From positions 310,001 to 374,000 of the forward strand of contig CAVYTO010000001.1 of assembly GCA_963771505.1 (NCBI GenBank): a stretch of DNA of 64,000 bases. The letters are read 5' to 3'. Both the position numbers and the translations under genes were made by a program. This DNA comes from JAJPHW01 sp963771505. GTDB lineage: Bacteria > Acidobacteriota > Terriglobia > Terriglobales > Acidobacteriaceae. Below are positions 26,306 through 33,988 of this stretch, piece by piece. Below the pieces are notes generated by a model. That model saw only the letters and a list, made by a program, of their open reading frames with translations, had not been told where the DNA came from and did not search any database. Every line of letters starts with the position of its first letter. The first letter of the stretch is position 1.

Positions 26306-27534
26306 GCGACCTCCGGTTCTTCCGCAGGCTTCACCACTCGGACGTTCAAAGCGGCACGCGATCGTGAAGGAAGACCAAGGATGCGAATAAATCCCTCAGC
26401 ATCTTTCTGGTCATAGCTTTCGTCCATGGTGAACGATGACAAGTCGGTGCGGTAGAGGGAGTACGCCGATTCGCGACTCACCACGGACACATTTCCTTTG
26501 TAGAGAGACAGCGTCACGGTTCCAGTGATGTTCTTTTGCGTGCTCGCAACAAAAGCGTCCAGGGACTCGCGCAGCGGCGTGAACCACAGGCCGAAGTAGA
26601 CCAGTTCGGCATATTTCAATCCGATGTGCTGCTTGAAGTGGGCCAGGTCTCGATCGAGACAGAGAGCTTCGAGTTCGCGGTGTGCGGCGATCAATAGCGT
26701 TCCGCCGGGAGTCTCATAGCATCCGCGAGACTTGATGCCGACGAAGCGGTTCTCCACCAAATCGATTCTACCGACTGCGTTGCGCGCAGCGATTTCGTTT
26801 AACAGCTCAACCAGAGAAACAGGATCGAGCGTCATATCATTCACGGCAACCGGAACGCCGCACTGGAAGGCGATTTTGACATGCTCTTCCCTATCGGGCG
26901 CGTCTTGGGGCGAATGCGTCCATTGCCAGGTAGAAGGTAGCGGAGCATTCACCGCATCCTCCAGTTCGCCGCCTTCATGACTGATGTGCCAAAGATTACG
27001 ATCGCGGCTGTGTAATTTCTGGCGGCTGGCTTCCACCGGAATGCCACGCTTTTCCGCGTAGTCGAGGCAATCTTCCCGAGACTTAAGCGTCCATTCGCGC
27101 CACGGGGCAATCACCCGTAATTCGGGGGCAAGGGCCTGATACGCCATTTCGAAGCGCACTTGATCGTTACCTTTACCGGTGCAACCATGCGCCACGGCGG
27201 TTGCTCCCTCGCGCAAAGCAATTTCAATCTGATGTTTCGCAATGACCGGACGAGCCAGAGAAGTGCCCAGCAGATATTTGTGTTCATAGACGGCGCCTGC
27301 TTGAAGCGCGAGAAACACGTATCCGCGCAGAAATTCTTCGCGCAGGTCTTCAACGATGACCTTGCTTGCTCCGGTCTTGTACGCCTTATTGACAACGGCT
27401 TCGATGTTGTCACCCTGGCCGACATCGCCAACCATGGCAATCACTTCGCAGGCATAATTTTCTTTTAGCCATGGAATAATGATGGACGTATCCAGTCCAC
27501 CCGAATAGGCAAGAACGACTTTTTGGTCAGGCAT
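26302..27534 (-). CDS. argG: Argininosuccinate synthase
   Basis: Joins citrulline and aspartate using ATP to form argininosuccinate. The 410-residue protein starts with the N-type ATP pyrophosphatase P-loop AYSGGLDTS (9-17) and contains HGCTGKGNDQVRFE, the citrulline/aspartate-binding region typical of the family, and GCYETPGGTLL near residue 275. The start ATG at 27534 overlaps the argF end by 8 bp, suggesting coupled translation. Confidence 0.97.
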   Translation of the reverse strand: MPDQKVVLAYSGGLDTSIIIPWLKENYACEVIAMVGDVGQGDNIEAVVNKAYKTGASKVIVEDLREEFLRGYVFLALQAGAVYEHKYLLGTSLARPVIAKHQIEIALREGATAVAHGCTGKGNDQVRFEMAYQALAPELRVIAPWREWTLKSREDCLDYAEKRGIPVEASRQKLHSRDRNLWHISHEGGELEDAVNAPLPSTWQWTHSPQDAPDREEHVKIAFQCGVPVAVNDMTLDPVSLVELLNEIAARNAVGRIDLVENRFVGIKSRGCYETPGGTLLIAAHRELEALCLDRDLAHFKQHIGLKYAELVYFGLWFTPLRESLDAFVASTQKNITGTVTLSLYKGNVSVVSRESAYSLYRTDLSSFTMDESYDQKDAEGFIRILGLPSRSRAALNVRVVKPAEEPEVA

Positions 27535-28543
27535 GGGCGCTCCTCGCGGGCCGTCGGTTTCCCGCGCCCATCAATAGATAAAGGACGGCTTTCTGAACAT
27601 GGAACCGGCTTTCGGCTTGATCGAAGACGATCGATTGCTGCGAATCGATCACGGAGTCCGTGACTTCTTCCCCGCGATGAGCGGGCAGGCAATGCATAAA
27701 CAAAGCTTCCGGAGAGGCTTTTGCCATGAGCGCATCGTTCACTTGGTACGGAACGAAGACCGCATTCCGTTCTTCGGTTTCCTTCTCTTGTCCCATGCTT
27801 ACCCACGCGTCGGTATATACCGCGTCGGCTCCGCGGACCGCTTCTGCCGCATCGGTAAACAATTCGATTTTCGCGCCCGTACGCTCTGCTACTTCATACG
27901 CATCTGCGATGATTTGCGGATCGGGGCCGTATCCAGCCGGAGTCGCAATTCGCATTCGAGATCCCAGACAGGCGCACGTCAGCAGCAGAGAGTGAGCTAC
28001 GTTGTTGCCGTCGCCCACATATGCGAGACAGACATCTCTTAGATTTCCAAAACGCTCCTGAAGAGTGAAGTAGTCTGCCAGCGCCTGGCATGGATGTTCG
28101 GCATCGCTAAGCGCGTTAACGACTGGGATGGAGGCATGCCGGGCCATATTCTCCATCGTCGACTGGGCGAATGTGCGAAGGACGATGGCGTCAACCCAGC
28201 GTTCGAGATTATGGGCGATGTCGCTGAGCTTCTCCCTCGCGTCAATGCGATCTTGGGTTTGGTCTACAAACATGGCGGTTCCGCCCAGGCTCACAATGCC
28301 GGCTTCAAGAGTCAATCGAGTTCGTAGTGACGGCTTTTCGAAGAACATGACCATCTGTTTTCCGGCGAGAGTACGGCGAAAATCTGCGGGACGCGCCTTC
28401 ATGATGCCGGCCAGATCAAGTACGGCTCGCACCCCTTCGGGGCCCAGATCGCGGGTGGACACGAGGTCAGGACACCAGAAAGCGGAAGAGCTTACCGCTG
28501 GTTCGGGCGTGGCACTTACACTGTTTATGGTTTGACGGCTCAT
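27527..28543 (-). CDS. argF: Ornithine carbamoyltransferase
   Basis: Transfers the carbamoyl group from carbamoyl phosphate to ornithine, giving citrulline. In its 338 residues the carbamoyl-phosphate site reads SLRTR (72-76), where STRTR is more usual; HPCQ is at 150-153, the ornithine loop DAWVSMG at 245-251 and HCLP with the catalytic Cys at 284-287. The SMG loop argues for ornithine rather than N-acetylornithine as substrate, though the acetylornithine enzyme cannot be strictly excluded. About 25 extra residues precede the usual start of the fold. The ATG at 28543 overlaps the argD stop (ATGA). Confidence 0.93.
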   Translation of the reverse strand: MSRQTINSVSATPEPAVSSSAFWCPDLVSTRDLGPEGVRAVLDLAGIMKARPADFRRTLAGKQMVMFFEKPSLRTRLTLEAGIVSLGGTAMFVDQTQDRIDAREKLSDIAHNLERWVDAIVLRTFAQSTMENMARHASIPVVNALSDAEHPCQALADYFTLQERFGNLRDVCLAYVGDGNNVAHSLLLTCACLGSRMRIATPAGYGPDPQIIADAYEVAERTGAKIELFTDAAEAVRGADAVYTDAWVSMGQEKETEERNAVFVPYQVNDALMAKASPEALFMHCLPAHRGEEVTDSVIDSQQSIVFDQAESRFHVQKAVLYLLMGAGNRRPARSAHA

Positions 28544-29790
28544 CTATCGCTTCTTCCTCGTCGTCCTTTTGGATGTTTTTCTTCTGCCTGCCCTAGGGCC
28601 TGATCGAGCGCAGTGACCACCTCATCGACGTGCTTTTTCTGAATGATGTAGGGCGGCAGAAAACGCAACACGGTTTCGTGGGTGCGGTTGATGAGGATTT
28701 TCTCTTCTAGCAGTCCTGCCGCAACAGCCTTGGCGGTCTCCGGCGAATTGAGTTCCATACCCAACATCAGCCCTTTACCTCGAACTTCGCGGACGCTCGC
28801 ATGTTTTTTCGCGAGATCATTCAGGCGCTTTAGGAAATAGTCGCCAAGCCGGTTCACGTGATCGAGCAATAGATCCAGTTGCTTTAGAAACTCGATCGCG
28901 ACAGCGCATGCAAGTGGGCCGCCGCCAAAAGTAGTGCCGTGCATGCCCGGATGCATCGCCCGGGAAACACGATCTGTTGTTAAGATGGCCCCGAGCGGCA
29001 GCCCCGCGGCCAGTGGCTTAGCCACGGTCACGATGTCGGGCCGGATGCCATGATGCTGGCAGGCAAAGTAACGGCCCGTGCGTCCGAGGCCGCACTGAAT
29101 TTCATCCAGGATCAGCAATGCTCCGCTATTTTTGGTGAGCTTACGTGCCAGTCGCAAAAATTCCGCACTCACGGGACGTATGCCGCCTTCGCCTTGTATG
29201 GTCTCGAAGCAAACCGCGCACACGCTTGAATCGAATTTTCGCTTGAGGTCTTCGACATCGTTGAAGCGGACGAATTGTACGCCGGGAAGGACGGGCGCGT
29301 AAGGCTCGCGGTATTTTTTCTGGCCTGTCGTGCTGAGAGACCCATACGTCCGTCCGTGAAAAGAATTGTCCAGCGCAAGCACCCGCCACTTGGGCTTGTT
29401 GTTTGCCGATCGGGATCGGGCGTAGAGCCGCGCAAGTTTCAGGGCACCTTCCCAGGCTTCAGTTCCACTGTTGGAAAAGAAAACGCGATCCAAGCCGGAA
29501 ATCTTCGTGAGCCGCCCCGCCAACTCCGCCTGATACTCGTGGTAATACAAATTCGAAAGATGAATGAGCCGTCCAGCCTGCCGTTTCAACGTCCGCTGGA
29601 TTGCGGGGTGCGCGTGACCCAGGGCGTTGACTCCGATGCCGCTCAGAAAATCCAGGTAACGATTCCCTTGCGCATCCCAGAGATGCACTCCGCGTCCCTT
29701 CTCGAACAGCACGGGGTGACGGTCGTATGTGGGCAGCAGCAACTGGCCTTCGGCGCGCTTCACGGCTGCTAACGTCGGTGTCGCACTCAC
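28540..29790 (-). CDS. argD: Acetylornithine aminotransferase
   Basis: PLP-dependent class III aminotransferase that converts N-acetylglutamate semialdehyde to N-acetylornithine. The 416-residue protein shows SNSGTEAWEGALKLAR (106-121), a phosphate-binding and substrate region, LDEIQCGLGRTG (228-239) and the Schiff-base lysine in TVAKPLAAGLPLGA (Lys258). Translation starts at a GTG (29790) that overlaps the argB stop as GTGA, a strong sign of translational coupling. Related enzymes also serve lysine or succinylornithine pathways, but the operon fixes the role here. Confidence 0.95.
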   Translation of the reverse strand: MSATPTLAAVKRAEGQLLLPTYDRHPVLFEKGRGVHLWDAQGNRYLDFLSGIGVNALGHAHPAIQRTLKRQAGRLIHLSNLYYHEYQAELAGRLTKISGLDRVFFSNSGTEAWEGALKLARLYARSRSANNKPKWRVLALDNSFHGRTYGSLSTTGQKKYREPYAPVLPGVQFVRFNDVEDLKRKFDSSVCAVCFETIQGEGGIRPVSAEFLRLARKLTKNSGALLILDEIQCGLGRTGRYFACQHHGIRPDIVTVAKPLAAGLPLGAILTTDRVSRAMHPGMHGTTFGGGPLACAVAIEFLKQLDLLLDHVNRLGDYFLKRLNDLAKKHASVREVRGKGLMLGMELNSPETAKAVAAGLLEEKILINRTHETVLRFLPPYIIQKKHVDEVVTALDQALGQAEEKHPKGRRGRSDR

Positions 29791-30569
29791 TGCGTCACCT
29801 CAGTTCCAAGCGCGACATGGGACGAGTGGAACTGATTCAGTACGTCCGCGTGCAAAGCTGGAAGTATGTGAACTCGCTGTACGCCGCCGCTTAACGCCTG
29901 AGTGCAGGCCTGGAGTTTTGGCAGCATTCCACCCTTAATCACTGAGGTCTCGATCAAGCGTGGCAGGTCTGCCACGTTCAACGAGGACATTACGTTGCCT
30001 CGGTCATCTTTCACTCCGGCGACATCGGTCAGGAAAATCAGGGCATCGGCGTTGACGGCAGTGGCGCAAGCCGCCGCCATCTCATCAGCATTGATGTTGT
30101 AATATTCACCGTCGATTCCTAATGCCAGCGACGTGATCACCGGGATGCCGCCGGCGCTCCAGATAACATCCAGCCAAGTCGAGTCGGCCGTCACGATCTC
30201 GCCGACGAAACCTAGATCCACGCCCGCCATTTCTCTCTTCTGCGCACGGAATATTCCACCGTCTGCGCCGCACAGCCCAATTGCTCGGCATCCAGACGCA
30301 GTCAACGCCGCAACTAATTTCTTGTTCACCAGGCCAGCCAAAACCATGAGAGCGACATCGCGTATCTTCTGGTCAGTGACTCGTACCCCCTGAACAAACT
30401 CGCTTGTGATCCCCATCTGCAGGAGAACCCGAGTCACCGCCACGCCTCCGCCGTGGACAACCGCCACTTGATGACCCGTGCTGACCAGTTCCGCCACGCT
30501 CGCGGCGCACTGATTTAGCGTGTCCGCAGTTTCCAGCGCAGCTCCTCCAATTTTGACGATTACTTTCAA
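29787..30569 (-). CDS. argB: Acetylglutamate kinase
   Basis: Phosphorylates N-acetylglutamate; usually the feedback-controlled step in linear arginine pathways. The amino-acid-kinase fold starts KVIVKIGGAAL, followed by VAVVHGGGVAVTRVL and NADEMAAACATAVNADALIF. I place the start at the TTG at 30569, because AAGGA lies five bases upstream and the TTG overlaps the argC stop (TTGA); this gives 260 residues, the normal family length. A longer reading to 30713 would add about 48 residues of non-homologous sequence inside argC. No N-terminal helix typical of arginine-sensitive kinases is visible, so feedback inhibition is uncertain. Confidence 0.93.
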   Translation of the reverse strand: MKVIVKIGGAALETADTLNQCAASVAELVSTGHQVAVVHGGGVAVTRVLLQMGITSEFVQGVRVTDQKIRDVALMVLAGLVNKKLVAALTASGCRAIGLCGADGGIFRAQKREMAGVDLGFVGEIVTADSTWLDVIWSAGGIPVITSLALGIDGEYYNINADEMAAACATAVNADALIFLTDVAGVKDDRGNVMSSLNVADLPRLIETSVIKGGMLPKLQACTQALSGGVQRVHILPALHADVLNQFHSSHVALGTEVTQ

Positions 30570-31606
30570 TTCAGTCCTTCTTTTTCGCTCCAACCGCACA
30601 TCAGATTCATGTTTTGCACTGCTTGACCGGCCGCACCCTTTAGAAGGTTGTCCAGGCATGAAACCAGAACCAGCCGGTGCCTGTCTGCGTCCACGCAAAA
30701 ACCGATGTCGCAATAGTTGGTGTGGAGTGAAAATCTAATTTCAGGTAGCTTCGAAGATTCGAAAATGCGCACCCACGGCTTGTTTGCGTAGAAACTGCGA
30801 AGAGAGGTCTCCACTTCGCGTGCGGTCATCTCCCGATTCAAGCGAACGTAAATCGTGGAAAGAATTCCCCGTGTTATGGGAAGGAGATGGGGCGTGAAAG
30901 TAATATTCTCGCTCTCGAGATTTAGTTGTTCAGCAATCTCGCCAAGATGGCGATGATTGAACACGGAGTAGACGGACAGGTTGTCAGCGACGGAAACGAA
31001 ATGAGTGCGCGCGTTCGGTTCTTTACCCGCTCCCGAGGCGCCCGATTTCGAGTCGGCAATAATGCCGCGTGCTTCATCCACTACGCCAGCCCGCAGCAGC
31101 GGGGCGAGTCCAAGAATGATGGAAGTGGCGTAGCACCCAGGATTGGCCACGAGCGCCGCATCGGCGATTGAACTTGCATGCAATTCGGGCAGCCCATAGA
31201 CCGCTCGTGCGGTCAATTCGCTCGCTGAAAGCGTGTCATGATCTTCGAATCCGTAAATTGCGCGATGCCGCGCCTGTTTCAGCCGCCATGCGCCGCTTAA
31301 ATCGATCACGCGCAGACCGCGCGCGATGGCCTGAGGCACGAGCGATCGCGAAATCTCGTGCGGCGTGGCAAGGAATAGAACCTTAACCTTCCGTCGCGAA
31401 AGTTCGTCCCAGTCGAAGGGTAAGAGTGGGTGATCGCCGTTGCCTGAAAACCCCGGAGACGAAGTAGCCATGTCGCTGCGTTCAACCCCGTCCCGCGCCA
31501 ACAGAACTGGACTTTCAACTCGAGGGTGGCGCAGCAGAAGGCGCGTCAATTCCTGACCTGAATATCCAGTCGCTCCGAGCACCGCTGTCTGAAGTCTTGC
31601 GGACAT
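30566..31606 (-). CDS. argC: N-acetyl-gamma-glutamyl-phosphate reductase
   Basis: NADPH-dependent reduction of N-acetylglutamyl phosphate to the semialdehyde. The 346-residue protein has the nucleotide-binding GATGYSGQELTRLL (11-24) and the catalytic cysteine in ANPGCYAT (Cys158). The ATG at 31606 shares its A with the argR stop (TGATG); a TTG one codon upstream is possible but less likely. It is the first biosynthetic gene of the operon. Confidence 0.96.
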   Translation of the reverse strand: MSARLQTAVLGATGYSGQELTRLLLRHPRVESPVLLARDGVERSDMATSSPGFSGNGDHPLLPFDWDELSRRKVKVLFLATPHEISRSLVPQAIARGLRVIDLSGAWRLKQARHRAIYGFEDHDTLSASELTARAVYGLPELHASSIADAALVANPGCYATSIILGLAPLLRAGVVDEARGIIADSKSGASGAGKEPNARTHFVSVADNLSVYSVFNHRHLGEIAEQLNLESENITFTPHLLPITRGILSTIYVRLNREMTAREVETSLRSFYANKPWVRIFESSKLPEIRFSLHTNYCDIGFCVDADRHRLVLVSCLDNLLKGAAGQAVQNMNLMCGWSEKEGLN

Positions 31607-32049
31607 CAACCGATCATCCCCTTGAAACGCCCGGCCAGGGTTCGCGCCGCTTTCTTGTCCCGACAGACCATTAAGATGGTGTCGTCGCCGGCAATTGTTC
31701 CGATGGCCTCTGGCCAGTCTTTCTCATCGAGTGCGGCGGCCACCGGCTGGGCGCTTCCAACGCTGGTCTTGATAACCAGTAAGTTCTGTGCGGTAAGCAC
31801 CTGCAATACAAATTCGCGGACTAGCCGCGAGACCGGCGGCAACGCGGTTTCCCCTGCGCCTGGGGCGAGGGCAAGCGCATAGCCGCTTCCGGTTTTCGCG
31901 AGCCCCAATTCATGAATGTCGCGCGACAACGTGGCTTGCCCTACACTGAATCCACGCTTGTTCATTTCCCGTTGCATGTCTTCCTGATTGGCTAAAGGAC
32001 CCTTCTTCAGCAATTCAAGAATTGCCTTCTGTCTTGCCGCTTTGCTCAT
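31606..32049 (-). CDS. argR: Arginine repressor ArgR
   Basis: Hexameric arginine-responsive repressor. The 147-residue protein has the N-terminal winged helix-turn-helix with the recognition segment GQATLSRDIHELGL (about 38-51) and a C-terminal arginine-binding domain (SVGSAQPVAAALDEKDWPEA, then GTIAGDDTILMVC). It is the first gene of the arginine operon, so it probably represses itself along with the pathway through the palindromes just upstream. The start ATG at 32049 has no clear Shine-Dalgarno. Confidence 0.95.
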   Translation of the reverse strand: MSKAARQKAILELLKKGPLANQEDMQREMNKRGFSVGQATLSRDIHELGLAKTGSGYALALAPGAGETALPPVSRLVREFVLQVLTAQNLLVIKTSVGSAQPVAAALDEKDWPEAIGTIAGDDTILMVCRDKKAARTLAGRFKGMIG

Positions 32050-32087
32050 AATAGATATTTATGCATAGCGATGAATACTTATGCATT
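32050..32087 (-). promoter_or_regulatory. Tandem ARG-box-like operators upstream of argR
   Basis: Two 16-bp near-palindromes lie side by side: ATGAATACTTATGCAT at 32071-32086 and ATAGATATTTATGCAT at 32051-32066. Their centres are 20 bp apart, about two helical turns, matching the known arrangement of ArgR operators, and both follow the general pattern TNTGNATWWWWATNCANA, the first better than the second. They cover the expected transcription start and end at the argR start codon, an ideal place for autorepression. Confidence 0.8.
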
Positions 32088-32093
32088 ACTAGA

Positions 32094-32121
32094 ATCATAT
32101 GCTTTTCACGCAAAACGTCAA
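32094..32121 (-). promoter_or_regulatory. Sigma70-type promoter of the arginine operon
   Basis: On the minus strand TTGACG (plus-strand 32116-32121) and TATGAT (32094-32099) are separated by 16 bp; each matches five of six consensus bases. Transcription would start near 32087, inside the upstream ARG-box-like palindrome, giving a leader of roughly 38 nt before argR. Confidence 0.7.
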
Positions 32122-32128
32122 GTAAGAA

Positions 32129-32671
32129 TTGGGACGCCTTAGGTTGCAGGGATTGCCTGGCTTTGCCGACGAATGCGGTAGGAGGAAACTGGCGAAAATT
32201 GTTAAGCGGACGAGTCGTTGGCGACTAAATACGCTGAACCTGGTCGGTGCCATCTCGATCCAGCGCGCCGACGACCTGCTCAAGAAAGCTGGAATCCCTT
32301 ACATCTTTAACGATCATGCTGAACGTGGCATGTCTACATCAATTCGCGCAGGGCTGAACCATTTTTTCTCAGCGAATCCTGATGGTGTCCTCATCACCGT
32401 ATGCGACCAGCCGCACGTCACTTCCGCGCACTTAACCGAGACGATGTGCTGCTGGCGTAACTCGCAGGCATCTGCTGTGGCGGCTCACTATTCGGGAACC
32501 GTGGGCGTGCCCGCGATCCTCGGCGCGAAGTTTTTTCCTCTTCTTCAAAAACTCGAAGGCGACCGGGGCGCTGGAGAAATCTTGCGACAATTGCCGGATT
32601 TGACGAAGTTCTGACTTCCCGAAGCCGCCTTCGGCATCGACATGCCCGAGGATTTGCTGCAGCGGCTCTGA
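32129..32671 (+). pseudogene. Decayed MobA/MocA-like nucleotidyltransferase
   Basis: The sequence GIPYIFNDHAERGMSTSIRA and the following GVLITVCDQPHVT are hallmarks of the MobA-like NTP-transferase family (molybdenum cofactor cytidylyl- or guanylyltransferases). The N-terminal nucleotide loop (LAAGxSxRxG) is missing and no ATG start exists; only a TTG at 32129 opens the frame. After LPDLTKF a TGA at 32612-32614 interrupts the frame, but the same frame then reads LPEAAFGIDMPEDLLQRL to a stop at 32669-32671, the normal family ending (DIDTPEDL-like). Loss of the start region plus an in-frame stop makes a dead gene the best reading. Confidence 0.75.
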
Positions 32672-32803
32672 AACAGCTCTGAGGTCAATCTTGATCCAAG
32701 CAACGGAACCATCTCGAGATGGGTATTGGGGAATGCGCGTATTTGGCGTTTAGAATGTGATAGCTAGACCCCATGACATGGGTGCACAGCAAGGCCGCAC
32801 CGT

Positions 32804-33673
32804 ATGAACGTGTACTTAATTGACGGAACCTATGAATTGTTCCGCTACTTCTTCGCCGTGCCATCCGCGAAAGACTTAAACGGCCAAGAAATTGGAGCGG
32901 TTCGCGGCGTACTCGGTTCGGTTCTATCCATGATCGAGGGCGGTGCGACCCACCTCGGGGTTGCTACCGATCACGTAGTCGAGTCATTTCGCAACGAGTT
33001 GTATCCGGGATACAAGACCAGTGAAGGCGTAGCTACCGAGTTGCTTTCGCAATTCCCAATTCTTGAGGAAGCTCTCGAAGCTATGGGAGTCGTCGTATGG
33101 CCGATGGTCTACTTCGAGGCGGACGACGCACTCGCTTCTGCAGCCAATAGCGCAGCAAAGGATGAGCGCACAGAGAAGGTTTTAATTTGTACCCCGGACA
33201 AAGATCTTAGCCAGTGTATTGTCGGCACCCGAGTCGTTCAACTGGATCGCAGGCGCAATATCCTGCGCGACGAAACCGGCGTGGTGGAGAAGTTCGGCGT
33301 AAAGCCGCAATCGATTCCCGATTATCTGGCGGTGGTGGGAGACACAGCTGACGGCTTCCCCGGTATATCGGGATGGGGAGCGAAGGCAGCGGCTCTTGTA
33401 CTATCCCAGTACGCTCAGCTGGAAGATATTCCGAAAGATTGGCGATCTTGGCATCCGTCTATCCGGAAAGCTCGCGCACTGTCGGAAACGTTGTTCGCCG
33501 GATGGAACGATGCAGTATTGTTTCGCACCCTGGCAACTCTTCGGCTAGATGTCCCTGTCTTCGATAGTGTCGAAGAGGTTCGTTGGGATGGACCCCGTCC
33601 GCAATTCGAGGATGTCTGCCGCAGACTAAAAGCTCCCGGCCTGCTCGGCCGCGCCATGAAGCTATGCGGCTAG
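32804..33673 (+). CDS. Stand-alone 5'-3' exonuclease (PolA N-terminal-domain family)
   Basis: A 289-residue FEN-like nuclease equivalent to the N-terminal domain of DNA polymerase I but without the polymerase part. Metal-binding acidic residues are in place: LIDGTYELFR (Asp7), YFEADDALAS (about 103-112), ICTPDKDLSQ (about 128-137) and VVGDTADGFPGISGWGAKAA, which combines the last acidic cluster with the helix-hairpin-helix that grips DNA. A role in RNA-primer removal or flap processing is known for the family. It has no operon partner: the neighbours are a pseudogene upstream and a convergent secreted protein. Confidence 0.88.
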   Translation: MNVYLIDGTYELFRYFFAVPSAKDLNGQEIGAVRGVLGSVLSMIEGGATHLGVATDHVVESFRNELYPGYKTSEGVATELLSQFPILEEALEAMGVVVWPMVYFEADDALASAANSAAKDERTEKVLICTPDKDLSQCIVGTRVVQLDRRRNILRDETGVVEKFGVKPQSIPDYLAVVGDTADGFPGISGWGAKAAALVLSQYAQLEDIPKDWRSWHPSIRKARALSETLFAGWNDAVLFRTLATLRLDVPVFDSVEEVRWDGPRPQFEDVCRRLKAPGLLGRAMKLCG

Positions 33674-33988
33674 ACTCAGAAGAGCATTGTCCGGATGTCG
33701 TCGCTGGCTTCTGACCCCCTAGGGATTAGTGTCGCGATCGCAACCTTTACCAGCAGGAAGCTTAAACGGCATAAGCCTACGCCGCGTTCCACAGACGATG
33801 GAAACCCGGAGCACGCATCCCCCTAATCGCGCTCCGGCACCATCAGCCAGGAGACTGGCTGGAATGAAGTTTCCGCGCGTCTTTACCGCGTTAAACAACT
33901 GCTGGTCGCCAAACCGCACGACTGCGGCCACGGCCCGTCCTTCTGCGCTGCTCAGCAATAGGGCGGTTACTGCCCTCGGTTCGCCACA
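33674..33988. other. Intergenic gap with no convincing gene
   Basis: This 315-bp gap lies between the convergent exonuclease and GloVer-protein genes. Only short open frames are present (about 80-90 codons on each strand) and none resembles a protein I recognise. No terminator-like hairpin with a T run is evident. Confidence 0.4.

Noticed and set aside
30570..30713. Longer form of ArgB
   Set aside because: The extra residues lie inside argC in another frame and do not belong to the kinase fold; the TTG at 30569 has a good ribosome site.
32619..32634. Hairpin CCGAAG-CCGC-CTTCGG as a terminator
   Set aside because: It lies inside the still readable C-terminal part of the MobA-like pseudogene and has no T run.
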